Counted from the first letter of the stretch, positions 29,797 to 39,530 are shown. The stretch: 64,000 nt of DNA from Burkholderiaceae bacterium (GCA_016710525.1 JADJVQ010000029.1:1-64000); one strand, 5' to 3'. Made by a program: numbers and translations. Notes: generated from the sequence alone by a model not told the origin.

Positions 29797-31393
29797 AGAC
29801 ATCGTCGATGTGCTGATCATCGGCTCGGGCGCCTCGGGCGCCGCGGTGGCCTGGAGCCTGGCCGACACCAAGATGCGGATCGTCTGCCTCGAGCAGGGCG
29901 ACTGGATGAACCCGTCGGACTACCCGAGCACGCGGCGCGACTGGGAAGCCCAGATCACCGGGCCATTCTCGACCAGCCCGAACATCCGCAAGCGGGCGCA
30001 CGACTACCCGATCAACGAAGCCGAATCCCCGATCTCCATCGTCAATTTCAACGGGGTGGGCGGCAGCACCGTGTTCTATTCCGCGCACTTCCCGCGCTTT
30101 CATCCGTCCGACTTCAAGGTCCGCTCGCTCGACGGGGTCGCCGACGACTGGCCGATCGATTACGCCACGCTCGAGCCCTTCTTCGCGCTGAACGACCGCA
30201 ACATCGGCGTTTCGGGCCTGGCCGGCGATCCCGCCATTCCCGCCCACGAGCCTCCGCTGCCGCCGGTCCCGATCGGCCTGATGGGCGAGACCATGGCGCG
30301 GGGCTTCAACAAGCTCGGCTGGCACTGGTGGCCCTCGGACAGCGCCCTCGTCACCCAGCCCTATGAGGGCCGCGAGCCCTGCGCCAATCTGGGCCCCTGC
30401 CACTCCGGCTGCGCCAAGGGCGCCAAGAGCAGCGCCGACATCACCTACTGGCCGATGGCCCGGCGCGCGGGAGTCGAACTGCGCACCCGCTGCCGGGTGC
30501 GCGAGATCCTGGTCGACGACAACGACATGGCCACCGGTGTCGTCTATTACGACGAACACGGGGTCGAACGCCGGCAGCGCGCCGAGGTCGTGGTGCTGGC
30601 CTGCAATGGCGTGGGCACGCCGCGCCTGCTGCTCAACTCCAAGTCGGCACGATTCCCGGATGGCCTGGCCAATCGCTCGGGCCTGGTCGGCAAGAACCTG
30701 ATGCTGCACCCCTGGGGGCTGATCTCGGGCGTGTTCGATGCCCCTCTGGCCTCGCGCTTCGGCCCGGCCGGCTGCTGCATCCTGAGCCAGCAGTTCTACG
30801 AAACCGACCTGTCCCGCGGCTTCGTGCGCGGCTACAACCTGCAGATCACGCGCGGCGCCGGACCGGTGACCACCGCGCGCACCGGTCTGACCCGCGGTCA
30901 GATTCCGTGGGGCGCCGGCCATCACGAGGCCTTCGCGCGACGCTACAACCACACGGTGAACATCGGCGTGTGCTGCGAAGACCTGCCGGATGTCAACAAC
31001 ACGGTCACCTTGGACCCCGATCTCACCGATTCCCACGGCATTCCCGCCCCGAAGGTCACCTACCGCCTGGACGAGAACAGCCGCCGCATGCTGCAGCACG
31101 GCCTGGACCGCGGCAGCGAAGTCATGACCGCCGCCGGCGCGACCGACATCTACACCGAGGGCCCGATCCGCCTGGCGGGCTGGCACCTGCTGGGGACCGC
31201 CCGGATGGGCACCGACCCGCAGCAATCGGTGGTCAACGAATGGGGCCGCTGCCACGACGTGCGCAATCTGTTCATCGTCGACGGCAGCGTGTTCGTCACT
31301 TCGGGCGGCGTCAATCCCACATCGACCATCCAGGCGGTCGCGCTGTACATCGCGGACGCGATGAAGCAGCGGCTGGCGAACCTGTTCGACTGA
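29789..31393 (+). CDS. GMC-type FAD oxidoreductase (gluconate 2-dehydrogenase large-subunit-like)
   Basis: This 534-residue flavoprotein has the Rossmann motif GSGASGAAVAWSL near residue 12, the GMC segment NFNGVGGST, and the C-terminal active-site region LLGTARMG, then GGVNPTSTIQAVALYIAD. It oxidises an alcohol or sugar-like hydroxyl. Unlike secreted relatives it shows no signal peptide. It overlaps the VOC gene by eight bases and is followed 16 bases later by a gluconate 2-dehydrogenase subunit 3-like gene, its probable partner. A close paralogue lies at 47766-49365. Confidence 0.93.
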   Translation: MAEDIVDVLIIGSGASGAAVAWSLADTKMRIVCLEQGDWMNPSDYPSTRRDWEAQITGPFSTSPNIRKRAHDYPINEAESPISIVNFNGVGGSTVFYSAHFPRFHPSDFKVRSLDGVADDWPIDYATLEPFFALNDRNIGVSGLAGDPAIPAHEPPLPPVPIGLMGETMARGFNKLGWHWWPSDSALVTQPYEGREPCANLGPCHSGCAKGAKSSADITYWPMARRAGVELRTRCRVREILVDDNDMATGVVYYDEHGVERRQRAEVVVLACNGVGTPRLLLNSKSARFPDGLANRSGLVGKNLMLHPWGLISGVFDAPLASRFGPAGCCILSQQFYETDLSRGFVRGYNLQITRGAGPVTTARTGLTRGQIPWGAGHHEAFARRYNHTVNIGVCCEDLPDVNNTVTLDPDLTDSHGIPAPKVTYRLDENSRRMLQHGLDRGSEVMTAAGATDIYTEGPIRLAGWHLLGTARMGTDPQQSVVNEWGRCHDVRNLFIVDGSVFVTSGGVNPTSTIQAVALYIADAMKQRLANLFD

Positions 31394-31409
31394 AGGGGCA
31401 GCGATCTCC

Positions 31410-31886
31410 ATGAACGAACCCCACGCCCCCCGCACCGCCGGGCTTCTGAACGAGGTCCGTTCGGCCATCCTCGATCGGGTGCTCGACCTGATCGTCCCGC
31501 CCAGCGCCGACGGCCGTCTGCCTGGCGCCGCGGCGCTCGGCGTGCCCGAGTACCTGGTGGCGAACGCCCCCGATGCGCTGGCCGTGCTGTGCCGCGAACT
31601 GGACAGCCTCGAGGCACAGGCCCGCGAACGTTTCACACACGGCTTTTGCGCACTGGATGCGGCGCAGCGCCAGTCGCTGGTCGACGAGGCGCGCGCCCGG
31701 GACCCGGCATTCATGAGCCGGCTCGCGCTCGAAACGGTCACCTGCTACTACCAGCACGACCGGGTGCTCGAGGCGCTGGGCCTGGAAACCCGGCCGCCCT
31801 ATCCGCAGGGCTTCCAGGTGATCGCCGGCGACCTCACCCTGCTCGGCCCGGTGCGTCGGCGCGGAAAGCTCTACCGCGACGCGTGA
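31410..31886 (+). CDS. gluconate 2-dehydrogenase subunit 3-like small subunit
   Basis: This 158-residue protein has the segment LDLIVPPSADGRLPGAAALG, matching the opening of gluconate 2-dehydrogenase subunit 3 proteins, and ends in TRPPYPQGF, then VRRRGKLYRDA. It has no signal peptide or membrane span. It follows a GMC oxidoreductase by 16 bases. Its paralogue at 49373 follows the other GMC gene in the same way, so the two-gene unit is conserved. It probably stabilises or anchors the flavoprotein. Confidence 0.82.
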   Translation: MNEPHAPRTAGLLNEVRSAILDRVLDLIVPPSADGRLPGAAALGVPEYLVANAPDALAVLCRELDSLEAQARERFTHGFCALDAAQRQSLVDEARARDPAFMSRLALETVTCYYQHDRVLEALGLETRPPYPQGFQVIAGDLTLLGPVRRRGKLYRDA

Positions 31887-32014
31887 CGGGGCTGTCGGGC
31901 ATAGGAATCGGACTGTGCCCGCGTTGACAGGGCGGGCGCCGCCTGCCCATGATCGGCACGCACTTTCCCGGCCCTCCAGGCGCCGGCAGACCAACCAAAC
32001 CAGGGAGAGATTCG

Positions 32015-32926
32015 ATGGGTGATCGACTTTGTGAAGGCCGTGTCGCGATCGTGACCGGCGCCGGCCGTGGCATCGGGCGCGAATACGCGCTGCAGCTGGC
32101 CGCGCACGGCGCGAAGGTGGTCGTCAACGATCTGGGCGGCGCACGCGACGGCTCTCCCGGCAACGAGGACGAGCAGCCCGCCGAGGCCGTGGTGCGCGAG
32201 ATCCGCGCCCGCGGCGGCGAGGCGGTCGCCAATCTCGAGAGCTGCTCGAGCTGGGCCGCCGCCAAGCGCATGGTCGATCAGGCGGTCGATACCTTCGGCT
32301 CGCTGGACTGCGTGGTCAACAACGCCGGCATCCTGCGTGACCGCATGCTCACCAACATGACCGAAGAAGAGTGGGACGCGGTCATCAACGTGCACCTGAA
32401 GGGCACCTTCGCGCCCACCCACCACGCGGCCGTCTACTGGAAGTCGCGCAGCAAGGCCGGCGACGACACGCTGGCCGCACGCATCGTCAACACCACCTCG
32501 GTGTCGGGCATCTACGGCAACATCGGCCAGTCCAACTACGGCGCGGCCAAGGCCGGCATCGCTGCGCTCACCATCATCGCGGCGCGCGAACTCAAGCGCT
32601 ACAACGTCACCGTCAATGCCATCTCGCCGCACGCCCTGACCCGGATGACCGACGACCTCGGCCCGTCCACCGACGCGCAGAAGGCGAGCCGTGACCCGAA
32701 GTGGATCGCGCCGGTCGTGGTCTGGCTGGCCAGCCGCCAGAGCAGCCAGGTCACCGGGCGCATCATCGAGGCCGGCGGCGGCGTGCTCGGCCTGATGGAA
32801 GGCTGGCAGCGCGGCCCGATGACCGACCCCGTGGACGACCCGGTCGCCATCGGCAAGGTACTGTCCGAACTGGACGCCCGCACGCGGCGCAACATGGGCA
32901 TGAACGCGAAAGAGCACGAAATCTGA
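32015..32926 (+). CDS. SDR, multifunctional-enzyme type 3-hydroxyacyl-CoA dehydrogenase-like
   Basis: This is a 303-residue SDR with the start MGDRLCEGRVAIVTGAGRGIG at 32015 after cagggagaga. It has VVVNDLGGARDGS (typical of the (3R)-hydroxyacyl-CoA dehydrogenase domain of peroxisomal MFE-2), NNAG, TTSVSG serine and YGAAK. The C-terminus extends past the usual SDR end with MEGWQRGPMTDPVDDP. It probably acts in acyl-CoA beta-oxidation-like chemistry. It follows the GMC module by about 130 bases and precedes the MFS transporter. Confidence 0.9.
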   Translation: MGDRLCEGRVAIVTGAGRGIGREYALQLAAHGAKVVVNDLGGARDGSPGNEDEQPAEAVVREIRARGGEAVANLESCSSWAAAKRMVDQAVDTFGSLDCVVNNAGILRDRMLTNMTEEEWDAVINVHLKGTFAPTHHAAVYWKSRSKAGDDTLAARIVNTTSVSGIYGNIGQSNYGAAKAGIAALTIIAARELKRYNVTVNAISPHALTRMTDDLGPSTDAQKASRDPKWIAPVVVWLASRQSSQVTGRIIEAGGGVLGLMEGWQRGPMTDPVDDPVAIGKVLSELDARTRRNMGMNAKEHEI

Positions 32927-33053
32927 ACGCCCGCAGGGTGGCGGGGGACCCAGCCCGTCGGCCGCTCCCCACCCGAATCGCCCGCCCGAATCACCCGTCG
33001 CCCGCCGCGGCGGGCACCGGTTCACCGCAGCCCCGAACCGCTGACCGCCGAGC

Positions 33054-34445
33054 ATGCCTTCGACCCGATCACTGACCCTCGTCATCGCTTCGGCGCTGTT
33101 CATGGAAAGCCTGGACAGCACGGTGATCGCGACCTCGCTCACCGCGATCGCCGCCGACATCCATGTCGATCCGATCACCCTGAAGCTCGCCTTCACCGCC
33201 TACTACCTGGCGCTGGCGATCTTCATCCCGATCAGCGGCTGGTGCGCCGACCGGTTCGGCGCCAAGACGGTGTTCCGCCTGGCGATCGGCGTGTTCACGC
33301 TGTCGTCGATCGGCTGCGCCCTGGCCTGGGACCTGCCCAGCCTGGTCGCGGGCCGTTTCTGCCAGGGACTGGGCGGCGCGATGATGCTGCCGGTGGGCCG
33401 GCTGATCCTGCTGCGGGTCATTCCCAAGAGCGAGCTGGTCTCGGCGATGGCCATGCTCAGCATCCCGGCGCTGTTCGCGCCGATCATGGGGCCGCCGGTG
33501 GGCGGCTACATCACCACCTACTACCACTGGCGCGGCATCTTCTGGCTCAACGTGCCGGTGGGCCTGCTCGGCCTGGTGCTGGCCACCTGGCTGGTGCCGC
33601 AGGTGAAGGCCGAAGTCATCCGGCCACTGGACATCAAGGGCTTCGCGATGACCGCGGTCGGGCTGTGCCTGACCATCTTCGGCTTCACGCTGGCCAGTGG
33701 CAGCTTCGGCAATGCGCGGATGGCCTGGACGATGGTCGGCTGCGGCGTGGCGCTGCTGGCGCTGTACGTGCGCCACGCGGCACGCACCGAGCACCCGATC
33801 GTCGAACTGCGCCTGCTGCGCATCGTCACGTTCCGGGCCGCGATGCTCGGCGGAGTGCTGTTCCGCCTGTCGGTTGGGGCCATTCCGTTCCTGCTGCCGA
33901 TGATGCTGCAGGTGGGCTTCGGGCTGTCGCCGTTCGAGTCGGGCTCGCTCACTTTCGCCGCCGCCGCCGGGGCGCTGACGATGAAGCTCACCGCGGCGCC
34001 GATCCTGCGCCGTTTCGGGTTCCGGAACATCCTGTGCCTGAACGCCGTGCTCAGCAGCGCGCTGCTGGCGGCGTCGGCGCTGTTCACCGCGAACACGCCG
34101 CACGCGATCATCGTCACGGTGCTGCTGGTGGCGGGCTTCTTCCGCTCGCTTCAGTTCACCAGCCTGAACGCGCTGGGTTATGCCGACGTCCAGACCGAGC
34201 AGATGAGCCGGGCCACCTCGTTCGTGGCGGTGATCCAGCAGCTCGCGCTGTCCAGCGGGGTGGCGATCGCGGCGATGCTGCTGGAGGCGTTTCGCGCCGC
34301 CGACGGGCGCACCGCGCTGCTGGCCGGCGACTTCAGCCGGGCGTTCATGGTGATCGGTGTGATCGCCGTGCTGTCCGGGCTGGTGTTCTACCGGCTCGCG
34401 CCGGACGCCGGCGCCGAGGTGTCCGGGCACGGGCGCGGCCAGTGA
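33054..34445 (+). CDS. MFS transporter, DHA2 (EmrB/QacA) family
   Basis: This 463-residue polytopic inner-membrane protein has about 14 predicted helices. Motif D1 is ESLDSTVIATSLTAIAADI near residue 15, motif A is GWCADRFGAKTVFR after helix 2, and motif C-like GPPVGGY follows. These mark proton-coupled multidrug or aromatic-compound exporters. No membrane-fusion gene (EmrA type) is adjacent. A perfect 16-bp GC palindrome (33000-33015) lies upstream. The substrate is unknown. Confidence 0.92.
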   Translation: MPSTRSLTLVIASALFMESLDSTVIATSLTAIAADIHVDPITLKLAFTAYYLALAIFIPISGWCADRFGAKTVFRLAIGVFTLSSIGCALAWDLPSLVAGRFCQGLGGAMMLPVGRLILLRVIPKSELVSAMAMLSIPALFAPIMGPPVGGYITTYYHWRGIFWLNVPVGLLGLVLATWLVPQVKAEVIRPLDIKGFAMTAVGLCLTIFGFTLASGSFGNARMAWTMVGCGVALLALYVRHAARTEHPIVELRLLRIVTFRAAMLGGVLFRLSVGAIPFLLPMMLQVGFGLSPFESGSLTFAAAAGALTMKLTAAPILRRFGFRNILCLNAVLSSALLAASALFTANTPHAIIVTVLLVAGFFRSLQFTSLNALGYADVQTEQMSRATSFVAVIQQLALSSGVAIAAMLLEAFRAADGRTALLAGDFSRAFMVIGVIAVLSGLVFYRLAPDAGAEVSGHGRGQ

Positions 34446-34551
34446 AACACCGCGCACGCCAAGCCAGAACCCGGAACGCAGCCCGCGCCGGAAGTCGCGC
34501 CGCAGGGGGCTGATGGTCTACTCTTGATCCCTTCCCACCCAGTGAGCACCC

Positions 34552-35652
34552 GTGCCCGATTTCCTGTCCCCGGAACTGCAGGCCTTTCGCGATCGCATCG
34601 ACCAGCTGGCCACCGGCACGCTCGTCGGCCTGCGCGACGACGCCTCGCTCGAGCCCGCCGAGCGCGCCGCCCGTGTGCGCGATGCCTCGAAGGCGGCGGG
34701 CGTGTATGGCCTGACGCAAGATGAACGAACCCCGGCCCTGACGCTGCTGGTCGCGCGCGACACCCTGGCCAGCCACGGTGTCGGCCACCTGCGCGGCGTG
34801 TTCGGCGCCGACCCGGGCGTGCTGGCCGGCGTGCCCGAGCCGTTGCGCAGCACGCACCTGCAGCCGCTGCTGGCCGGCGAGAAGCGCCCCGGCTTCGCCT
34901 TCACCGAGCCATCCGATGTCGAGCGCCCGACCTGGGCGCGCATCGAGGGCGACGAGCTGGTCATCACCGGACGCAAGTCCTACGTCACCGGTGGCGCCGA
35001 TGCCGCGTTCCTGGCCGCGCTGGTCGAGATCGAAGGCCAGGGCCCGGCGATGGTCATCATCGACACCGACCGCCCCGGCGTCACCCAGGAGCGGCGCTTC
35101 TCGTCGCTGGATGGCAGCCACCACGTGGGCTTCCAGTTCGAGGACGTGCGGGTGCCGCGCCACCATGCGCTGGGTGCGCCCGGCGATGGCCGCGGCCGCG
35201 CGATGGCCAAGATCAGCGCGGTGCGCCGCGCCGTGGCCGCCGACTGCGCGGGCAGCTCCGCCTGGATCGTCTCGCTGGTCGCGGCCGACCTGCTGCGCCA
35301 GGGCCGCCGCGGCAGGAAGGCCGACTCCGAACGCATGCGTCTGCGCTACGGCGAGATGCGCGTGGCCGTCTACGCCGCGCGTTCGGTCGTCTACCGCACC
35401 GCCCGGCTGTTCGACGCCGGGCAGGACGCCGTCAACGAAAGCATCAGCGCCAAGGTCTTTGCCAGCGAAACCGCCAACCGCATCGCCGACATGGCCATCC
35501 AGCTGGTGGGCGGCGAAGCGCTGGTCGTCGGCCATCCGCTGGAAGCCGTGATGCGCAGACTGCGTTCGCTGCGCCTGGCCGAAGGCGAAAGCGACACGCT
35601 CTACGTCAACGTGGCCCGCGGCCACCTGGACATCGGCAAAGGCCGACTCTGA
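34552..35652 (+). CDS. acyl-CoA dehydrogenase family protein, paired with phosphotransferase
   Basis: This 366-residue protein starts with GTG (34552) as MPDFLSPELQAFRDRIDQL. The beta domain has GFAFTEPSDVERP and ELVITGRKSYVTGG, and the C-terminus has LRLAEGESDTLYVNVARGHL with a glutamate at the usual catalytic position. It is short and divergent in the N-terminal domain. The next gene, 16 bases on, is an ACAD10-type phosphotransferase; animal ACAD10/11 fuse the same two domains to degrade 4-hydroxy acids. That pairing is the best clue to its role. Confidence 0.88.
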   Translation: MPDFLSPELQAFRDRIDQLATGTLVGLRDDASLEPAERAARVRDASKAAGVYGLTQDERTPALTLLVARDTLASHGVGHLRGVFGADPGVLAGVPEPLRSTHLQPLLAGEKRPGFAFTEPSDVERPTWARIEGDELVITGRKSYVTGGADAAFLAALVEIEGQGPAMVIIDTDRPGVTQERRFSSLDGSHHVGFQFEDVRVPRHHALGAPGDGRGRAMAKISAVRRAVAADCAGSSAWIVSLVAADLLRQGRRGRKADSERMRLRYGEMRVAVYAARSVVYRTARLFDAGQDAVNESISAKVFASETANRIADMAIQLVGGEALVVGHPLEAVMRRLRSLRLAEGESDTLYVNVARGHLDIGKGRL

Positions 35653-35668
35653 ACACGAGGCAATCCGC

Positions 35669-36739
35669 ATGAACACACCGCAGGTCCCCGCAGGCGCCGA
35701 CACCGGCAGCCCCCGCATCGAAGGCATCGACGTTCCCAAGGTGAGCGCCTGGATCGCCGCGCACACCGACATCACCGCGCCACTCACCTTCAAGCTGATC
35801 GCCGGCGGCCGCTCGAACATGACCTTCACCGTGACCGACGCCGCCGGCCGGCGCTTCGTGCTGCGCCGCCCGCCACTGGGCAAGCTGCTGCCCAGCGCGC
35901 ACGACATGGCCCGCGAGCACCGCCTGATGTCGGCGCTGGCCGGCACCGGCGTGCCGGTGCCGCGCATGGTCGGCCTGTGCCAGGACCCGTCGGTCAACGA
36001 GCGCGACTTCTATGTGATGCACTTCCTCGATGGCGTGGTGGTGCGCAGCGTCGAGGTCGGGCGCACGCTGAGCGAGGCCGTGCGCACGCGCATGTCGCAC
36101 GAGCTGATCAAGACGCTGTGCGACCTGCACCGCATCGACATCGACGCGGTCGGCCTGGGCAACCTGGCCAAGCGCGAGGGCTACATCGAGCGCCAGCTCA
36201 AGCGCTGGTCGGGCCAGTGGGAACAATCCAAGACGCGCGAGATCCCGCTGATCGACCAGGTGCGCGACACCCTGTCCAGTCGCCAGCCGACGCCCTCCAG
36301 GCCGACCATCGCGCATGGCGACTATCGGCTGTCCAACTGCATGATGGACCCCGGCGGTCCGGTGGTGGGTGTGCTCGACTGGGAGCTGTGCACGCTGGGC
36401 GAGCCGATGGCCGATCTGGGTGGCCTGCTCGGTTACTGGCACGACCCGAACGATCCGCGCCAGGGCGGCGACCCCGAGACCACCGGCCTGCCCGGCTTCC
36501 TGACGCAGGACCAGATGGCCGGCCTGTACGCGGACGCCATGGGCGTGGAGCTGGCCACCGTCGACTACTACCGGGCCTTCGCGCAGTGGCGCCTGGCCTG
36601 CATCGGCGAAGGGGTGTATGCCCGCTACCTGGGCGGCCAGCAGGGCAGCCAGGACGAGGCGATCAACCTGGACGCCTACAAGGCCTCGATTCCGCGCCGG
36701 GTCGAAGGCGCCGCCCGCCTGCTGGGCCTGATCAGCTGA
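35669..36739 (+). CDS. phosphotransferase, APH/ACAD10 kinase family
   Basis: This 356-residue aminoglycoside-phosphotransferase-fold protein has the glycine loop segment LIAGGRSNMTFTV, the lysine-bearing strand FVLRRPP, the catalytic loop HGDYRLSNCM and the metal-binding VLDWELCTLG. This is the ACAD10/11 kinase subgroup that phosphorylates the 4-hydroxy group of acyl-CoAs. It lies 16 bases behind an ACAD gene, so the two could convert 4-hydroxyacyl-CoA to enoyl-CoA, as in LvaA/LvaC levulinate catabolism. A dioxygenase gene follows 23 bases later. Confidence 0.92.
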   Translation: MNTPQVPAGADTGSPRIEGIDVPKVSAWIAAHTDITAPLTFKLIAGGRSNMTFTVTDAAGRRFVLRRPPLGKLLPSAHDMAREHRLMSALAGTGVPVPRMVGLCQDPSVNERDFYVMHFLDGVVVRSVEVGRTLSEAVRTRMSHELIKTLCDLHRIDIDAVGLGNLAKREGYIERQLKRWSGQWEQSKTREIPLIDQVRDTLSSRQPTPSRPTIAHGDYRLSNCMMDPGGPVVGVLDWELCTLGEPMADLGGLLGYWHDPNDPRQGGDPETTGLPGFLTQDQMAGLYADAMGVELATVDYYRAFAQWRLACIGEGVYARYLGGQQGSQDEAINLDAYKASIPRRVEGAARLLGLIS

Positions 36740-36762
36740 CACTTGCCGCGAACGGAGCCGAC

Positions 36763-37638
36763 ATGACGCGCACTCTGGATCTGGAGCCCCTGGATGCCAC
36801 CTTCGGGGCGGTGGTGCGCGGCGTGAAGCTCGCCACGCTCGACGACGACACCTGGCAGGCGCTGCACGCCGCCTGGCTGCACTACGCGCTGCTGATCCTC
36901 CCCGACCAGCACCTGAGCCGCGATCAGCAGATCGCCTTCGCCAGGCGCTTCGGGCCGCTGGAGTTCGAGATGGCGGCAATCAGCAACGTGCGCGCCAATG
37001 GCACGCTGCGCCGCGAGGCCGACAACGACGACGTGGTCAAGGTGCTCAAGGGCAACATGGGCTGGCATGCCGACAGCACCTACATGCCGGTGCAGGCCAA
37101 GGGCGCGGTGTTCAGCGCCGAAATCGTGCCCGGTGCCGGCGGACAGACCGGCTTTGCCGACATGCGCGCCGCTTACGACGCGCTGGACGAGGCCACCCGG
37201 GCCAAGGTCGACGGCCTGCAGGCCTATCACTCGCTGCACTACAGCCAGTCCAAGCTGGGCCACCAGCATCAGCAGGGCAGCTCGTACAGCGGCTACGGTT
37301 TTCACGACGGTCCGGTGCCGCTGCGCCCGCTGGTCAAGACCCATCCCGACACCGGCCGCAAGTCGCTGCTGATCGGACGCCATGCGCACGCCATCCCGGG
37401 CATGGACCCGGCCGAGTCCGAGCGCTTTCTGGATTCGCTGATCGAGTTCGCCTGCCAGGCGCCGCGCGTCTATCACCACGACTGGGCGCCCGGCGACACG
37501 GTCATCTGGGACAACCGCTGCCTGCTGCACCGTGCCACCCCCTGGGACATGACCGAGCCGCGCGTGATGTGGCACAGCCGGCTGGCCGGCGATCCGGTGA
37601 GCGAGGCCGCACTCGCCAGGGCGATGCAGGGCGGATGA
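36763..37638 (+). CDS. TauD/TfdA family 2-oxoglutarate-dependent dioxygenase
   Basis: This 291-residue protein starts MTRTLDLEPLDATFGAVVRG. The Fe(II) triad is visible as H-x-D in MGWHADSTY and a distal His in NRCLLHRATPWD, followed by the 2-oxoglutarate arginine in MWHSRLAGD or EPRVMW. Relatives oxidise taurine, 2,4-D or similar carboxylates and sulfonates. It ends in an ATGA overlap with the EamA transporter gene, suggesting coupled expression. A second family member is at 46878-47762. Confidence 0.92.
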   Translation: MTRTLDLEPLDATFGAVVRGVKLATLDDDTWQALHAAWLHYALLILPDQHLSRDQQIAFARRFGPLEFEMAAISNVRANGTLRREADNDDVVKVLKGNMGWHADSTYMPVQAKGAVFSAEIVPGAGGQTGFADMRAAYDALDEATRAKVDGLQAYHSLHYSQSKLGHQHQQGSSYSGYGFHDGPVPLRPLVKTHPDTGRKSLLIGRHAHAIPGMDPAESERFLDSLIEFACQAPRVYHHDWAPGDTVIWDNRCLLHRATPWDMTEPRVMWHSRLAGDPVSEAALARAMQGG

Positions 37639-38597
37639 ACATCGGCACGTCGTTCGCGCGCATCCGCCAGGGGCTGGCCGACCGCTTCGCCGCCCTGCCC
37701 CACTCGTCCAGGGCCATCCTTTGGGCGGTCGCAGCCGGCCTGATCTTCTCGGCAATGAACATGCTGATGCGGCACATGACGCTGCAGCTGCATCCGTTCG
37801 AGGCGCAGTTCCTGCGCCAGTTCTTCGGCCTGCTCGTGATGCTGCCGATCGTGATCGGCGCCGGACTGGCCCGCTTCAAGACGGCCAGCGTGCCGCGCCA
37901 GTTCGGCCGCGGCGCGCTGCATGCGCTGGGCACCAGCCTGTGGTTCTTCGCCCTGCCCCACCTGGCACTGGCCGACACGACCGCGATCGGGTTTACCGGC
38001 CCGATCTTCTCGATGATCGGCGCGGCCTACCTGCTGGGCGAAAAGATGCGCTGGGACCGCTGGGTCGCGGCGCTGGTCGGATTCACCGGCGTGCTGATCG
38101 TGGTCGGCCCCCGGCTGGCCGGCTCGGGCGGCTGGTATTCGCTGATCATGCTCGCGTCGGCGCCGGTGTTCTCGCTGTCGTTCCTGTTCACCAAGCTGCT
38201 GACCCGGCAGGACAATCCGAGCGTGATCGTGTTCTGGCAGGGGGTCACCGTGTCGATCCTTTCGCTGCCGCTGGCCCTGGTCTTCTGGACCTGGCCCACG
38301 CCCGGTCAGTGGCTGATCTTCGTGATCGCCGGTGTGCTGGGCAGCACCGGGCACTTCTGCCTGACGCATTCATTGAAGGCCGCCGACATGTCGGCCACCC
38401 AGTCGGTCAAGTTTCTCGACCTGATCTGGGCGACGATGTGGGGCTTCCTGGTCTTCGGCGACACGCCGGCCGGGGCGACGCTGGCCGGCGGTGTCGTGAT
38501 CATCGGCGCGACGGTCTGGATCGCCCGTCGCGAGGCGCGCGCGGCGGCGCTGCAGCGCTCCGCCGACGCGGCCGCCGGACCGGGCGATCGCGCCTGA
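37635..38597 (+). CDS. EamA/DMT family transporter
   Basis: This is a 320-residue inner-membrane protein with about ten helices arranged as two EamA repeats (GLIFSAMNMLMRHMTLQ...; SLIMLASAPVFSLSFLFTKLL...). The ATG at 37635 overlaps the dioxygenase stop by four bases. It is a probable drug/metabolite exporter or importer. The C-terminal tail is Ala/Arg-rich and cytoplasmic. The substrate is unknown but may relate to the upstream dioxygenase. Confidence 0.92.
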   Translation: MNIGTSFARIRQGLADRFAALPHSSRAILWAVAAGLIFSAMNMLMRHMTLQLHPFEAQFLRQFFGLLVMLPIVIGAGLARFKTASVPRQFGRGALHALGTSLWFFALPHLALADTTAIGFTGPIFSMIGAAYLLGEKMRWDRWVAALVGFTGVLIVVGPRLAGSGGWYSLIMLASAPVFSLSFLFTKLLTRQDNPSVIVFWQGVTVSILSLPLALVFWTWPTPGQWLIFVIAGVLGSTGHFCLTHSLKAADMSATQSVKFLDLIWATMWGFLVFGDTPAGATLAGGVVIIGATVWIARREARAAALQRSADAAAGPGDRA

Positions 38598-38604
38598 CCG
38601 AGGG

Positions 38605-39363
38605 TCAGCCGCGTTCGATGTCGGCGGGCGTCTCGCCGAAGTCCACGATCATCTGCTTGACCTGTTCGAGCATGATGTCCAGATCGGCCTCGACGCTGCC
38701 GCGCATCACCAGGATGGTGCCGTAGCGGTCGCTGCGATAGAACGGATAACTGCCCAAGTCGATGTGCGGGTAGCCGGCCTGGATGTCACCCAGGCGCTTG
38801 GCGATCTGGCCTTCGGACAAATAGGCCGTGACCGAGCGCGACTGGATGGTTTCGCCGCGGCGCAGCTGCCCCTGGAGGGCGTCGATCATCGCCTGCATGA
38901 CCCGGGGGATCCCGGCCATCACATAGACGTTGTCGATGTAGAACCCGTGCGGGCCGAACGGATTGCGGATCAGGCCGCCACCCTCGGGAATGCGCGCCAT
39001 GCGCATGCGCGCCTCCATGATCTCGGGCGGCGACGGACGCCGGCGCAGGATCTCGGCGATTTCGTCGTTGATGACCAGCGGCACGCCGAAGGCCTTCGCG
39101 ATGCACTCGGCGGTGATGTCGTCGTGGGTCGGCCCGATGCCGCCGGTGGTGAACACGTAGTCGAACCGCGCCCGCAGGGCGTTGATCGCATCGACGATCT
39201 CGCCCTCGATGTCGGGCACCACACGCGCCTCGCGGATCTGGATGCCGTACTCGTTCAGTTTCTTGGCGAGGTAGGCCAGGTTGGTGTCCTGGGTGCGGCC
39301 CGACAGGATTTCGTTGCCGATGATCAGCACAGCGGCGGTGACGCGTTTGGACGAATTGGCCAT
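38605..39363 (-). CDS. CinA-type molybdopterin-binding domain protein
   Basis: This 252-residue protein starts MANSSKRVTAAVLIIGNEILSG, the beginning of the MoCF/CinA N-terminal domain. TTGGIGPTHDDIT is the diagnostic loop. The C-terminal CinA nicotinamide-nucleotide amidase domain is absent, so this is the stand-alone short form. The role is uncertain (possible pyrophosphatase-like activity). It is a minus-strand gene isolated between plus-strand neighbours, with its stop seven bases from the convergent transporter gene. Confidence 0.9.
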   Translation of the reverse strand: MANSSKRVTAAVLIIGNEILSGRTQDTNLAYLAKKLNEYGIQIREARVVPDIEGEIVDAINALRARFDYVFTTGGIGPTHDDITAECIAKAFGVPLVINDEIAEILRRRPSPPEIMEARMRMARIPEGGGLIRNPFGPHGFYIDNVYVMAGIPRVMQAMIDALQGQLRRGETIQSRSVTAYLSEGQIAKRLGDIQAGYPHIDLGSYPFYRSDRYGTILVMRGSVEADLDIMLEQVKQMIVDFGETPADIERG

Positions 39364-39530
39364 GTTCGGAATGTCGAGTGGGCTGGAAGCCGCCCATCCT
39401 ACCAGTCCGGTGTGCGCCCGCCCGGGCGCGCTCCTATACTCGACCTGGCTCCCGCCGGCGCCCGACTGGCGCCTGTTCCGCCCGCCGCCCCCGGGCCGGG
39501 CCGCGGCAACGACAACGCTCGGAGGAAGAC

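Noticed and set aside
33069..34457. 462-codon minus-strand open frame over the MFS gene
   Set aside because: His/Gln/Arg-rich product without hydrophobic or domain pattern, while the plus strand encodes a clear 14-helix transporter.
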